Shown: positions 26,132-38,385, numbered from the stretch's first letter. The stretch: 64,000 bases of DNA from Pyronema omphalodes (GCA_024516155.1 JAJJXM010000018.1:496001-560000); one strand, 5' to 3'. Notes: a model not told the origin generated them from the letters alone. Numbers and translations are program-made.

Positions 26132-28202
26132 CGTGTTTTTCTTTTTTTTTTGGGACCTGATGCGGGGATAGTGGGGCTAGGTTGTGATTGATGCGAGATG
26201 ATGCAGCTGTTGGAGCACGCGTCGGTTATCTGATGGTTGACGTATGTAGCTGTAGTGGTAGTTGTAGTGGTAGTTGTATGTAGTTGACAGTTGTAGTCGC
26301 GGTTGGTAGTTATGGTATGGTGCAGCGTAAGCGTGCTGCTTTTTTCTTCGTTTTTGGCGCGATGAGATAATCGATGAGATCTGAGACCTGAAATGCGTTG
26401 CTGACGAGTTGACAGTTGACGGTTGACAGTTCGATGAGTTGACGAGTTGACGAGTTCGTGACTTGACAAGCCAGAAGGGTTCCACTTTCACTTCGACTTC
26501 GACTTCCTTTCTTTCTTTTCAGTTTTCCTCTGGTCTGCTCAGCTTAACGGAAATCGTAGGATCATATGTGCCTTTATACTTTTTTGTAGCCTCTTTTACT
26601 TTTTTTTACTTTTCCTTAAACCCCGAGGCTTCTACTGTACCTAAACCTTCTATGTACCGCAGCCATATCTCTACACTTTACCTTCCTTTAGCTCCCCACA
26701 TCTCTCCGGTTCACTATATAGTGCCGTAGAAACCACGATGAATACGTGTTGACTTGAAGTTCTATGCCACGTATTTAGGCCATGCATGTAGGCCATATCT
26801 CGTGTTCGGAATACTTCATCCCTCCATCACGTTGAGATATATTTCCATATCCGAACCTCGAGCTGTATTTCTATCGGACAAAGTAGTAGTATGCAGGCAA
26901 CTCGGAGGTCGGAGATAGTAGATAGCGTCTTTTTCCCTTACCTTACGTTGCGTTGTGTTGCGTAGGCGGATCCAGATCTGATAAAGCATCATGTTGTGTA
27001 ACCACTGCCACCCACTTGCGCCGGGCCTTAATTAAGTGATACAGCATGATATCCGAAACTCCGAGATTTTGAGGTGCTGTGTTAGATAAAATACTTTAGA
27101 TGAACCTGTATATACGACGAGGAGATGCGATGAGTTAGATGCAACGAGATAGATGATCTTAAATCTTTAAGTGTTGAACCGGGCAGCGTGAGGAAGAATA
27201 TGGAGGTGGAGAAGACAAATGCATTGATCGATACTGAGCAAGTACAGCAAACAGAGAGTAAGGACATATGCACAGGGGACGGCTAAAGCATCTTACACCT
27301 AGATCTCCACCTCAGGTGACATGGCTATCCAAGCACCTTCCAACATTAAGCTTTGACTATCCAATATCTAATATCCAATATCCAATATCTGCCATCTCCG
27401 ATCTTCTATCTACACCCCATACACAAACAGTAACATATAATCGTGTCTACAGCACACCACACATAATACAAAATCAACAATCTACCAATACCTTTCTGTA
27501 AGAAATCTTTTTGTCTATTACTTTAAAACAAAAACAATAAAACAAAAGCTGTCGTTGCGTTACTTTACGTTACATATATTCATGCTTATGCTTATTCCTA
27601 CAATCCAATCCCACGTAGCCCTAATTCCATTTTTTTTTCTCTCTTTTCGTTTATTTTTGTTGATTGCGTTTCTTTTCGTTCATTTTTTTGTGTCTTCTGG
27701 ATAAAACCCATAGTTGTATGCATGTAGATAAAATACACCGGTTTAAAAAGATAGAATAAGAGGAACCAGAAGAAATGTAAGGACAGGACAGGACAAGAAC
27801 AAGCTAGTAACCACATTTATGTTTCTATGTATGTTTCTCTGTTTCTCTGTTTCTACGATGTTCCCTTGTCCTTCATCCCCCACCTTTCATACAACATCCT
27901 ACACCGTTCACATCCCACATCTCCAGACACATCAATCCCTAAAAAAGAAAACACTCAGGGAAAAAAAAGGAAAAAAAATTAACAAAATAACAAATAACGC
28001 CATCCAATGCATCTCTTATTGCTGCGGTGTATTCTCCTCGTGACCCGTTTCTCTTCAGCTATCCATGTTTCTTATGTTTATATCCTTAGTGTAAGGTGTG
28101 TTCTTTCCTGTGCCTTTGCTTACTTTGCTCACTTTGGTGACTTTTATTGCTTCTGCCATTTGTAGTTGCCACGAAATCCCTCATCAAGGAAATATTATCT
28201 GT
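26132..28202. other. Intergenic region
   Basis: Promoter side of the Fe-S gene (GTTGACAGTT/GAGTTGACGA repeats at 26400-26460) and the 3' side of PTA1. Short ATCCAATATC repeats lie at 27356-27395 and A/T-rich DNA at 27500-28000. No open frame has coding character. Confidence 0.5.
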
Positions 28203-30962
28203 CTAGGCTTGTTCGGCCGCAACAGGAGCTTCAGGAGTCGCAGTTTCAGCTGGAGCCGGTGCTGGAGCTGGAGCTGATGCCGAAGCTGGTGCCGAAGCTG
28301 GTGCCGAAGCTGGGGCCGAAGCTGGGGCCGAAGCTGGGGCCGAAGCTGGAGCCGAAGCTGGAGCGGCAGTAGCAGTGGCAGTAGGAGCGGCAGTAGCAGT
28401 GGGCGCTTCAATTTTCTCGGCAAGTACCGAGGGTCGAACTTTAGCCATATATTTGCGGAGTTGATTATGGCGGGTTTCGGGGTCTAGTTATGTATGCCAA
28501 GGACGGAGATAGTTAGTTAATGGTCTCATGATCTTTCATGATGATGATAGTGTAATTTTTTCGGAGTTTGGCTGGGGATTGGGAATTGTGGGCTGAGGAT
28601 TTTTCGGTGGCTTTTTTCCACAAAGGCTTCTGGACCTTCAAAATGTGGCGCCAGAAATGTTCATGTTCATGTTCATGTGATGGTAATAATAGCGGTGAGA
28701 AAATGAGAGAAAAACTTACGGTTAATCCATAACTCCTCCAGGAAGTTTAGACAAATATCCTTCACGGGCGGTCGGTACATAGCCATGTATCTAAATATCC
28801 AATCATTAGTTATCAATCCCGCACATGGAAATCTCCCACAATTCATATCTCCCTCGTCCGCTCATCATTCATCGGGATTACTCACTGTAAGATAGAAGTT
28901 CCCAAGATCAATCTATCCGGATCCAAACACAATCCCTTAACCCTCTCAATAAGCTCCAGAGGAATTTCCGGAATCTCAGACATCATTCTGATAAATATCT
29001 TATCACCCTGGGCCAAGAAAGGTATGATAGATTCCATAACCTTCATCATCCACTTATTATACTGTTTCTCCCTTTCCTGTCCATGTTCCGACTTCTCCAT
29101 AATTTTGTCGTTATACCATTCCTCATTTAACCATGTTACAGCGATATCCCATCGAGTCCTAAAGTCGGCGATGACGTATAGATACAACCTCTCCCTCACC
29201 GCATTTGCAAGACACGTGGGTGATGTACCAGGCTCGGACTTCACAAAGGTATCGTCCTGTGATCCACGAGTTGCCATACGGATCAACAGAGCAATCCAAC
29301 CTTCTCTATCCCAGCTGCTGGCTGCTAAGCGGTTAACACCCAATTTTGATTTCCGGGCAATGAGTGACTTTGGCTCAAAGGAATCAATGACAGAAAACAT
29401 GCGATCCATAGCAGCTATGGAGGAGGCTTGTGCTTGTTCTGCATTAAGCTTTGGGGGTGGTGGTAAACGGAATTCTCCGAGTGACAGCTGAATCTCATCG
29501 TCTTCTTCTTCAGCAGCTTTTTGTTCTGCTTTAATGTCGGCGGCTTCCTGTTTAACCCCCTCCGCCGCCGGAGGAGGAGCCGCTGATGGCGGGTTTGCGA
29601 GAACATTCTCATATCGCTCCTTAACAGCAGCAATAGCGGAGGTAAGGCTATTGCTATCCATGGAGTACATACTCCCCACAACAATCCGGAGGACCAAATC
29701 AATAGGAAGCTGCTGGCCGTCGAAGCTGGTCATAGCAGGGTCGGTGGCAAGCGTAAAAATCTTCGCATAAGTAGCTGGTCCTGGGGGCATAGGGGCATAA
29801 ACTGGAGCAGGCGGGGGTGTGGGTGGCGAAATTGGAGGAACTGCAGAAGCTCTCTCCAATTTTTGACGTTTAGCAATATCAACATCTGAAGAGCCGGCAG
29901 CTCGTTTCCGAGTCTCGTTCATCTCGGCTTTAGCTGCGGCCAACCGACGAATGTGTTGTTCCATACGACTTGCTAATGGTGATTGTGGGTTCGCTCGTCC
30001 AACGTTTTGAATCATTATTCGGATAGTCTTTTCGATAGAGATCAAAATCAACCGCTCCGAGACGCCAACAACTCGAGGCATATTGGTGAAGGGGTTGTAG
30101 GCTAGGACGGCGGTCACGATCTTTTGAAGGAGCGGCGGGCGGGTCTTGCAAAGAGGAGCGAGGGTATTGATGGTTGCGGTGATCAAGGTGGGCTCACTGC
30201 TATTGTTAGAAGCTAGAGAGAGCTTTGTAGAGAGCTTCCGCACCTTTGTTCCTCCTGGAGAATACTCAATAATCTATCCAAAAGTCCTTGAGCCTCAGCA
30301 TCCAACGCCGGGAGTGATAGTAGCGGGTGGTTTGCGGGCACCATAGCCAGACTGATTTCCGATCTATCAATCAACTATTCTCCGTCAGCACTTCTCCTAT
30401 GTAGCTGTGTCGGATCACGTACTCTTGGGTCTGTAACGCCTCTTGATTGCACGAGGATAACGCGCTGAACAAACTTTATACAGCTGATTCGGACACCAAT
30501 TGGGGCGATATCCCACAAGCTGAGGATCTTCTGTTTAATGGCAATCATCTTATTCCAACTCTCTGTATCATTGCGATTGTTGCAACTACAAATACCTTTA
30601 GCTCGTATCTCCTTGAGCTTCCGATATTCGAATAAAACCTACATATGTTTAAAGACCATAGGATAGATACTTGCGGCGCACTGCACAATGCTTTTAAGTA
30701 TATTCGTTTCCTTCTCCTGAACCAGCAGTAGTATCGTATCCAAACATTTCAAAGCTAGTTCCCCCTTTGCGCGCGGATCTACAACAGGAGTCGAAAAAGT
30801 TTCTGCAAGAAAATCTGCCCCCCATCGGCGTAATTCGATCTTTCCAGTAATCACCGATAAGACAGTTTCAACAACTTGAGGCCAGTAGCTGGGGTCTTTT
30901 AAGACGAGATCTCGCACGCTACTAAGTTGCGCAATCTGGGCGGTAGGTGATGTTTGGTCCAT
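28203..30962 (-). CDS. PTA1: Pta1/symplekin, mRNA cleavage and polyadenylation scaffold
   Basis: Scaffold of the CPF/CPSF complex, linking 3'-end cleavage and polyadenylation factors with the Pol II CTD phosphatase. Exons: 30962-30643, 30585-30423, 30374-30244, 30199-28886, 28790-28720, 28483-28203; 759 aa. The N-terminal HEAT-repeat region has SYWPQVVETVLSVITGKIEL, WNKMIAIKQKILSLWDIAP, ISLAMVPANHPLLSLPALDA and ERLILISIEKTIRIMIQN, in the usual symplekin order. A proline-rich and acidic linker follows (about 320-450), then a second helical part with LELIERVKGLCLDPDRLILG. The last exon ends in a tail of about 65 residues of A/P/S/T, encoded by a 12-bp repeat (28282-28360). The start is the MDQTSP ATG; an upstream extension would need a non-ATG codon. 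Five introns, all with YAG acceptors. Confidence 0.9.
28282..28360 (-). repeat. 12-bp coding minisatellite in the PTA1 C-terminus
   Basis: On the + strand the unit is GCTGGNGCCGAA, about six copies. In the PTA1 frame it encodes alternating PAS/APA residues. It lies inside the last exon, so copy-number change in multiples of one unit keeps the frame. Confidence 0.85.
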
Positions 30963-31343
30963 GATGGACGCGTTTTCGTTGCTGAGTCGCGTGGTCGTGT
31001 GAAGTGCCGGATGAGTGAAGGCACGATGAGGTGCGGTGAGCGGTAGAAGGCGCGCTAGGTTGGGCGCCAAGTAACACAAGCTCGCAGAGCAGGGAGCCAG
31101 GGCAGGTTATTGGGGATGATGACATGCATGCGGGTAATTCATTGTTGATTCACAGTTTATCACGATACTTTCGATTTCTTTGATATTGAAATAATTCATT
31201 ACTGAGAGGAGTTTATCCTTCACGATATCTGTCTCCATGCGTACCAAAAACAAGCATTCATCATCATCACTAATACTATACATTTTAACCACCACCTTCC
31301 CTCTACCCCCCCTCCCCCCTTCCCTGACTACCAAGCCCCTCGT
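30963..31343. other. PTA1 upstream region / COA3 3' side
   Basis: About 380 nt between two minus-strand genes. It should hold the PTA1 promoter and the COA3 terminator. No motif was recognised with confidence. Confidence 0.45.
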
Positions 31344-31876
31344 TTATTTGGCCAAAGGTCCGGTAGCGATGGTTCCCGCGCTCACGGGTCTCTGGATAGG
31401 CGCGTCTGGAATGGGTACGTCCTCGAAGTTGTCCTGAGCAACAGCACGGATGGTGTAGGCGTCTATTTCCTGTCTGTCAGTTCCATATTTCCCGAACTGT
31501 TCTGCAGCCTTATTGTCCACCCTCAATCCCCTGGAGGCTACTTGAACTCGTCGTATCTTCGGAGAACGTACAAACACAGGCAGTGAATCCCGCAATGGCG
31601 AGTCCGGTAAGAGCATTCTTAACGACGAATGGGCGACGGGCACGAATCAAAGACTGTCCCTGTCTCATGTCGGCATCGTAGTAAGAGTGCTGAGACTCGC
31701 GGGGACGCTGGCGCTGGCTGCATCACTAATATCAGCATTGCTCTGCATTCCCTCTTCCTTCCTTTCGTCACCGTGGCTCGGACTGCGGATGGTGTACAAG
31801 GCGAGCTATTCGATGGTGCGCCGGTTGTGTCGGGCGAATTAATAAAGACTTACAGAAGTGAGCGGGTAGAAAACAT
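31344..31876 (-). CDS. COA3: Coa3, cytochrome c oxidase assembly factor
   Basis: Small inner-membrane protein that binds newly made Cox1 and, in yeast with Cox14, controls its translation and assembly. Three exons: 31876-31854, 31717-31572, 31462-31344; 95 aa (yeast Coa3 is about 85). It starts MFSTRSLLQRQRPRESQ. Then comes RQGQSLIRARRPFVVKN, a membrane segment LTGLAIAGFTACVYAYTI (about 43-60), and the conserved AVAQDNFEDVPIPDAP. Only the spliced product gives this order; the acceptors at 31718 and 31463 and a ctgac branch before exon 3 support it. The first exon is 23 nt. The gene is divergent from the NUFIP1-like gene. Confidence 0.88.
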
Positions 31877-32211
31877 AGTTGATTTGTGTGGATATGTGAC
31901 GTGAGGGTAGGCTGGCGTGCTGAGTTGTGATATCTATCGGTGACGTCGCTGAAGAATTTTGGGCGGAGAGTTCGGCTGTCTTCTGGATTCCGCTAATCCC
32001 TACCGAGCGCGGGACCAGGGAATTGAAGCAGCGCTGCGCTAAGGAAAAATCGAGTGTTACACACGCGTAAATTCGCGTCTTCCTGCAGCGTCTGGAAGCG
32101 AATTCCGATCGCAACTCAAAAGTTTATCGCAACTCCACCTCTACCTCACATAAGGACGATATCAGCAATCTACGGAGTACGGATTGTCCTATATATACGA
32201 ATTATACAGAA
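31877..32211. promoter_or_regulatory. Shared divergent promoter, COA3 / NUFIP1-like gene
   Basis: 335 nt separate the two start codons, so both promoters must lie here. The sequence TCCTATATATACGAATTATA ends about 10 nt before the + strand ATG, probably too close to be its TATA box. No transcription-factor site was assigned. Confidence 0.6.
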
Positions 32212-33760
32212 ATGTCAAATCCACCAAGCACAGGCTACATCTTTAAACCACCCCCGCCACCTCCTCCAAAGGCAGCCGCCGATCCAAACCAGCAGCAAAG
32301 CTACAATCAGCGTGGAAGAGGTCGGGGCGGGCGAGGCGGCGATCGAGGTCGTGGTGGAGGTCGGGGTCGCGGTAGGGGGGGCAGTGATGGAAACAACCAG
32401 CGCGGAGGCTACAATGGGGGCTACAATGGAGGACACCCAAATTACGAGCAGCAGACCTATCGCCAAACCCCTCAGCACCCCCCAGGTTCCCACATAAATC
32501 CTCAATTCTTTCCTCAATACCAGCAGCCAAACCAACCTTTATCTACAGCTCCCCCGGTGTCTCTCCCTCCGAAACCCTCCGCTCTACAGCTTCCTTCCCT
32601 CTTTTCCGCCGGCCCTGTCGAAGCCCCCCCTCCCCCCGCCGCACCGCTACAAACCTCCTATGCAGTCCCATCCTTCTCGGCCCCGTTCTCCATACCTACT
32701 CCGTCTACTCAATCCTCTCCCCCAGCGAAAAGCTCCCGCCCAGATATGTCACACGCCGAATGGCTAGCTTTGAACGGCGGCAAGCTACTGGGTACCAACG
32801 TTAAACCCCCAGAGACTCCCGAAGAGATTGCTGCCTGGATCGCTGAGCGGAAAAAGAAATTCCCAAGTGCCGCGCGTAGGGCCGAGGCAGAAAAGGAAGA
32901 TGCCGAGAGGAAAGAGAGGTGGGCTAAGATGGCGGAAGAGAAGAAAGAGGCTGAATTGCGAGAAAGAGAGAAACAATTGGAGGCTAGGGAAAGGCAATTG
33001 AAGGAGAAAGAAGAGAGCTTAAAACGGAAGAGAGAAGAGGGAGATAATGGTAATGATGATAGGGATCTTGAAGGCGGAGAAGATGAGGATGATGATGGAC
33101 CACCGGAGGAGGCATCAGCGAAGGAGAGGACGGTAATGAGGGATGACAGAAAATCTGGAGAAGCCCAGCAGAAGAAAAAGCGGAAAGCATGTAGACATTG
33201 GGAAAAGACTGGCGAGTGTGGGAGAGGAGATGCTTGTTCGTTCTGGCATGATGAGGCAAAGAAGGGTAAGGGGAGGGACAAGAAAGAGAAGACACAGCAG
33301 AAACCAAAGGAAGAGGTCAAGAGGGTGTCTCTGTATCAGCGGGTAAGTTCATTATTTTCTTTCCTAATTTATCCCGAACATTCGGGTTTTTGTGAACACC
33401 TAACGGTGGGAGTATAAGCTGGTGAATTTGGGATTTCCGTCTGGGACTTGAGCTAACGAGTCATAGCTTGTGGAGCGCGAAATGGACTCCCAGAACGAGA
33501 CTCTATTGCAGGTCATCAAATACCTTGTCGAAACCGGTATTTTGAAACCCGAAGAAGCACCGAAGGACATGGTCAATGATGACGAAGAAGACGCGATAGA
33601 AGCAGCGAGTGCATTAGTACAAGAGCTTGACGATGATACCGAAGAAGTTATAGATACTACCGAAGCTGTAACTGTAGCGGGTGCTGTTGATGCGGGCGAG
33701 CCTATGGATTTGGAAGCCAAAGCAGCCCTGGAGTTAGCGAAGGCGGGAATGGGATTATGA
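32212..33760 (+). CDS. NUFIP1/Rsa1-like CCCH zinc-finger protein
   Basis: Fungal relative of NUFIP1 and yeast Rsa1, platform proteins in box C/D snoRNP assembly with the R2TP chaperone (family knowledge). Exons 32212-33342 and 33467-33760; 474 aa. Residues 1-30 have a proline run and 34-66 an RGG box, suited to RNA binding. The NUFIP signature ETPEEIAAWIAERKKKFPS is at 201-219 and runs into a long charged helix (220-275). A C-x8-C-x5-C-x3-H zinc finger uses Cys327, Cys336, Cys342 and His346 (CRHWEKTGECGRGDACSFWH). The second exon is acidic and starts LVEREMDSQNETLLQVIKYL. CT-rich sequence precedes the ATG. The opposite strand is open for 203 codons, but that is a shadow of this gene. Confidence 0.87.
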
Positions 33761-34440
33761 GGGCTGCTTGAAAGAGGTGGTGGGGTGTGTTTAGATATTT
33801 GAGTGGAAATGGTTCGATATTTGGTGTAGATACCAATTTTATGTGCATTTAGCGGAGTTTTTGATACGGTTTTGGGTGGATAGGATTTTAATTGATATTG
33901 CTTCACGCAGTTTTATCAAAGTATTCGACAGAATTCAATGTCGAATTGTGCTGGGGTGGCAGTCTTAATTCTTGAGTGGCTTCGGATTAGCTGACAAGCG
34001 TGCGTGTTGACTGCTTCTCGAATATCATCCACCTTCACCCCCAATTCATGCTGCGACACACAGACCGATGATGTTTGTTTGGACATTATCCATCTTCACC
34101 CACCTTCATCCATTCTCATACAAGGATATTCTTACTCGCAGACCGACGATTACCGACTCTAAAGAAATCCCGACAAATCCTCCACTTCCCAAAATATAAG
34201 CGCCCTCTTGAATCTGTCTTCTTGATATTTATCAGATATTACAGTCTCCACCAAGGTTCAATCCTCACAATCATAAAGTCTTATTTTCTTCAATTTTCAC
34301 TACTTTTAAAATACCTTTACCAATACATGGTCAGTCCACAATTTTAAACTTTCAACTCTCCTACACATCGACTGACCAATTTTTTTTAAGCCTTGCACCT
34401 TCCTCTCACTCAACAGTCGAAAAGACCATCAACTTCTTTA
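33761..34440. other. Intergenic region
   Basis: 3' side of the NUFIP1-like gene, then a CATCCACCTTCACCC-type pyrimidine-rich stretch (34025-34115) that looks like a fungal 5' leader for whatever lies downstream. No intact gene. Confidence 0.4.
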
Positions 34441-35380
34441 TATTCAACAATTTGAAACAAAATCCTTGTCGATTTCCCTCAAATTCAACAGACCATAGGA
34501 GGACCGCAACTATCATTCCAGTGCTTCTCGTATCAATGTCAACATTCCAATTCTGGAACCATGTTTCCGAATCAGGACCTTTTACCCTCCTAGCACCGGT
34601 TATAACTACCAAACAGGCGATTACAAGTATCCACGCTGTTCTCAACATCAAGATTGATTCTCAGACCTCTCATCGGACATACATACCACGATCCATGCCC
34701 CAGTTGAGGATCATCAATCAACGGCATTATTATCATTCAAGAGATATTCGATATATAATCCTTTCCACCCTCCATAGTCACCCCCATGGTCACCCATGAA
34801 ATAATCTTAATCCCCCGGAAAAGGATCACGTGGTATACTGTTGCCAAGAATTTTTCGTTGTGGTCTTTTTGGCTGTCGCCTTGTTCTGTCCGTCGACGTC
34901 CATAATCAAGCCGTCTACGGCTATAACCTACACTCGAAATCCCAGTATGGAACGCCATAGACAAGAGAATGGAGCACTCCTCCATCAGATACTCCCTTCC
35001 TATCAGCACCTGGTGCTTCTGGTATAACATCAAATCATCCGATCATCGGTCTTCAGACCTCCAATAACTACGAGGCCCTTCTTCTGATTTCTTCTAAATT
35101 CCTCTTCGAAACATTATTGATTAAAGCACATCAGCTCGCAACCATGCTGTAAACTTTCAATTATCCAACATTGGAGATCAAAGGTTTGTATTTTACCATC
35201 TTTATTACGTTGAATCTTATAGGATGTAATGGATTTATGCTGACATTTTCTTGAATTTTCCTAATAGACACACTCTATTTGTGCCCTCTGGGTAATGATG
35301 CAAACTGCAAAAGAGTTTTCCGATCCACCAGTTCATACGGTGGTCGGTGTGTGTGGGTCGCGGGGTGGTCTCTGGCTTAA
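34441..35380 (+). pseudogene. Possible decayed Q/Y/S/P-rich gene with zinc-finger-like fragment
   Basis: I do not recognise this gene. Frame 1 from 34456 reads VDFPQIQQTIGGPQLSFQ and later SGTMFPNQDLLPS before TAG. Frame 2 continues at 34592 with STGYNYQTGDYKYP and, further on, QAVYGYNLHSKSQYGTP (34907) and TREWSTPPSDTPFLSAPG. At least five in-frame stops and one frame change interrupt it. An intron-like stretch (GTTTGT at 35184; TGCTGAC branch; TAATAG at 35267) leads to YLCPLGNDANCKRVFRS, resembling the first half of a C2H2 finger without its histidines. The Y/Q/S/P bias is unlike the simple repeats nearby. It could also be chance reading of non-coding RNA. Confidence 0.3.
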
Positions 35381-35474
35381 AGTCAAAAATGAAGAAATTA
35401 GTGTCAACGACGGTGCTCACCTTTAGTAGAATTTGAAGGAACTCGGCAGCAGAGAAAATTCCCGTCGACGAAGT

Positions 35475-38385
35475 AAGTGACTTTTTGGCTTGGCTTGCCT
35501 TGGCTTGCCTTGGCCCCCCCTAGCCATTGCTTTTATATCGTTGGGCTTAATGCTTTCTTTATGATCGGGGATGGAATAGTTTCGTGGTTTACACTTTTCT
35601 AACTCCATGATATACAAGCTGTGACAAATTTTATGACTTACACTAACACTTTCTAGACTTGCAGTGTACGGTCTCTAAATTAAATTCAAAAAATGAAGAA
35701 ATCTGCAGACATAATTCTACCTAAAGAAAAATCCGAAGGGGTGGATATGGAGACATTGGCAAGGCAACAGCAGAAGGTGAGGAACTTACGAATAGTTTAC
35801 AGAAAGCCATTTTTGGCCTTTCCTGGTTTTTGGTTTGATACTGACGTGACCTGGTTTCTCTCTATAGTATCTTTGCTTTTTCCCTCTGTTTTTTCGCCAG
35901 GTTCATCTGAAAACATCCACAGAATCACACCTCTTTGGCACAAGCTCAACTCATCGGTACTCAGCGATAGAAAGTAAAGATAACTCATTTTTACAACCAC
36001 CGAAAAATCCATTTTTACAAATCTTCTATTGTTTGTAAAGTGTTTTAACGCCTAATGTACTGTGGTGTGTTTTGTTCACTGGTATTACTTAGGCCCGAGG
36101 GTTTGGTGTCATTACAGAGTGTTTTTTTGTGTGTGCTATAGAGAAGATGATGAGTCCACAACCGTCGAGGCGCGTTCGCAGTTTATATCTCTCTGTTCCC
36201 ATCACGTAAGATCTGCATACCATAAATATCATGAGTTAACAATACTGACATTTTCTTAGGTTTACCTTTTTGCCGGTGCCATCACTTCATGTGTGGTGTG
36301 CTTTCCGGGTCCTCTTGATATCGATAAAGACTCAATAATATAACTAAAATCACGAGCTCGCGATATAGCATGTGTGTATGTTTCCAAGGTCCGGGCTGGA
36401 AAGAACATCTTGCGCAATTCTACTCGGATGACCAGTTGGCATCCGAAATAGTGCTCGCCTAGAGATCTGGGGGAACTCAACGACGCAAAAACTTCATCTC
36501 CGAAAATAACCTATCTTTTTTGGTCCTGTCCGGCTTGGCTTGGCTTGGGTTGTCTTATAGTTTCCAGGACAGACCGATGTTTTTTTCCCTTGTTTGTTTA
36601 TAATGAAATAGGTCCGTGGTTTATGTTTATGTTTACACTTTTCTTATCCCTATAAATATCATAACTTATACTAACATATATCTTAGGCCAGTGAACCACA
36701 GCATGCATCAGGCAGCTTGAGGCCGGCGAATCATGTCATGAGCATCAACCTCATCTCACGGTAGACGAAGCGCCAATCGATTCGGCAAGAACAGAGCTCA
36801 AGCTGCTAGCGAGCAACTTTCTAGGTCCGTCTTGGCTTGATCCGGCTTGGCTTTGTCTGGTTCGGTTTGGTTTTGCTTGGCTTGGTGGGTTATTGATCTC
36901 CTGTAACCAATAGTGGTGGTTATATAGATCCATTACCTACGTTGTCTGTCTTGTTCCTTTTCCTCTGCCTCATTTGTGTTTTTTCTTTTCTTGTCTTTTG
37001 CTTGCCTGAAGTTCATACATTCATTTTTTTTCATTCATTTTTTCCATTGCATTACAAAGCTAGAACAAGCGATCTTGTGTTTTGTTCATCCTAACCCTCA
37101 CAAAACAAAGTTACACCGGGTTTAAACGGCACTTGAAGAAGATCAATAAATTTCAAAACATGCAGTAGGATGTATAGAAATCAGAAATGACAGATGACTT
37201 GCCCATTGTGGTACGATTTGTTTTTGGTTTTGTTGGGCTTCTGCATAATTATATCTTATCATTATTATTGCTTGCTGCTTGGTTGGTTGGTTGGTTGGTT
37301 GGTTGTTTTTGCTACGATGAGGAAATAGGTTCGTACTCCAACTCCCTTATCTTCCAATCTCCATTTTTATAATATTATGACTTACACTAACATATCATCA
37401 TCATAGACCCCCTCACCCCCCCCCCCCCCCCCCCCCCCCTTCAGGACATCATAGAACTCGCCTCTCATCCAGCAAATCAACAAAACTACAAATAACACCA
37501 ACGCCAACCTTGTCTTAGGAGAATGAACAGGAATAGACCGAAGGAAATATCCCAAGAAGGGAAGACTGGGAACCGAGAACTCTTTCCCTTAATTCCTGGT
37601 GGTTTTCTGGCTGGCTTGCTTGGCTTGGAATGTTAATCTCGGATTCATGATAACTTCTCGCACTACAAATCCATAACAACACTTATGTTTTGTTCATCCT
37701 AACCCTCACAAAACAAAGTTACAGCGGGAATTCAACGGCAGTTGGAAAATATCAATAAGTAAGAAAACAAGAAGAAAGATGTATATAAATCAGTCATGAC
37801 AGATAACGTGCCTATTGTGGTGTGATTTGTTTTGGTTTTGTTTGGTTTCTGCAGAATTGTATTTTAAGATTATGACTTGTTTGCTTCTTGTTTGTTTGTT
37901 TCTTGTTTCTTGTTTGTTTGTTTGTTTGTTTGTTTGTTTCTTGTTTGTTTCTTGTTTGTTTGTTTCTTGTTTGTTTGTTTCTTGTTTGTTTGTTTATTTG
38001 TTTTTGCTACGATGAGGTAATAAGTTCGTACTCTATCTCCATTTTTTTTTCTGTCTCTCTGATATTTTGACATACTAACATATCATCTTCATAGAGTCTA
38101 AACCCCCTCAGCCCCTTCAGCCTTCAGCACATCAGAGCACTCATAGCACTCATAGCACTCATAGCACTTGCCTCTGATCCAGCAAATCTACAAATAACAC
38201 CAACGCCAACCTTGTCTTAGGAAGAGGAAAAGACACAGAGAGAAGGAAATAGCATAAGAAGAGAAAAACTGGCAACCGAGAACTCTTTTTTCGGATTCTT
38301 TGCTGCCTGGTTGCTTTGTGTTTTATGGCTGTCTTGGGTTGGCTGGGGTTATTATTCTCGGAGTTATGATAACTTGTTGTTACTG
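35475..38385 (+). repeat. Diverged repeated units resembling introns, with a tandem duplication
   Basis: Similar stretches recur near 35475-35660, 36520-36690, 36825-37405 and 37600-38095, and partly at 38290-38390. Each has a GGCTTGGCTTG-rich front, then GGAATAG/GAAATAGGTTCGT and ends TTACACTAACAT...TAG like a 3' splice site. The best pair is 37050-37660 against 37664-38385. It shares GTTTTGTTCATCCTAACCC, GTTTTTGCTACGATGAGG, a CACTAACATATCATC end and AATAACACCAACGCCAACC. The copies differ mostly in TTGG/TTTG runs and a 24-C run at 37416-37439. The short islands between them look weakly coding. Confidence 0.7.
35693..36345 (+). other. Candidate small multi-exon gene (unrecognised)
   Basis: Possible exons: 35693-35776 (MKKSADIILPKEKSEGVDM...), about 35902-35974 (VHLKTSTESHLFGTSS), about 36140-36207 (DDESTTVEARSQFISLC) and about 36261-36345 (VYLFAGAITSCVVCF then stop). 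GTGAGG, GTAAAG and GTAAGA donors and CCAG, ATAG and TTAG acceptors exist at the edges, but the frame does not carry through every junction as I tried it. No family was recognised. It may be exons of a longer gene, a pseudogene or a non-coding transcript. Confidence 0.2.

Noticed and set aside
32709..33320. 203-codon Ser-rich open frame on the minus strand
   Set aside because: Mirror of the charged coding region of the NUFIP1-like gene on the + strand.
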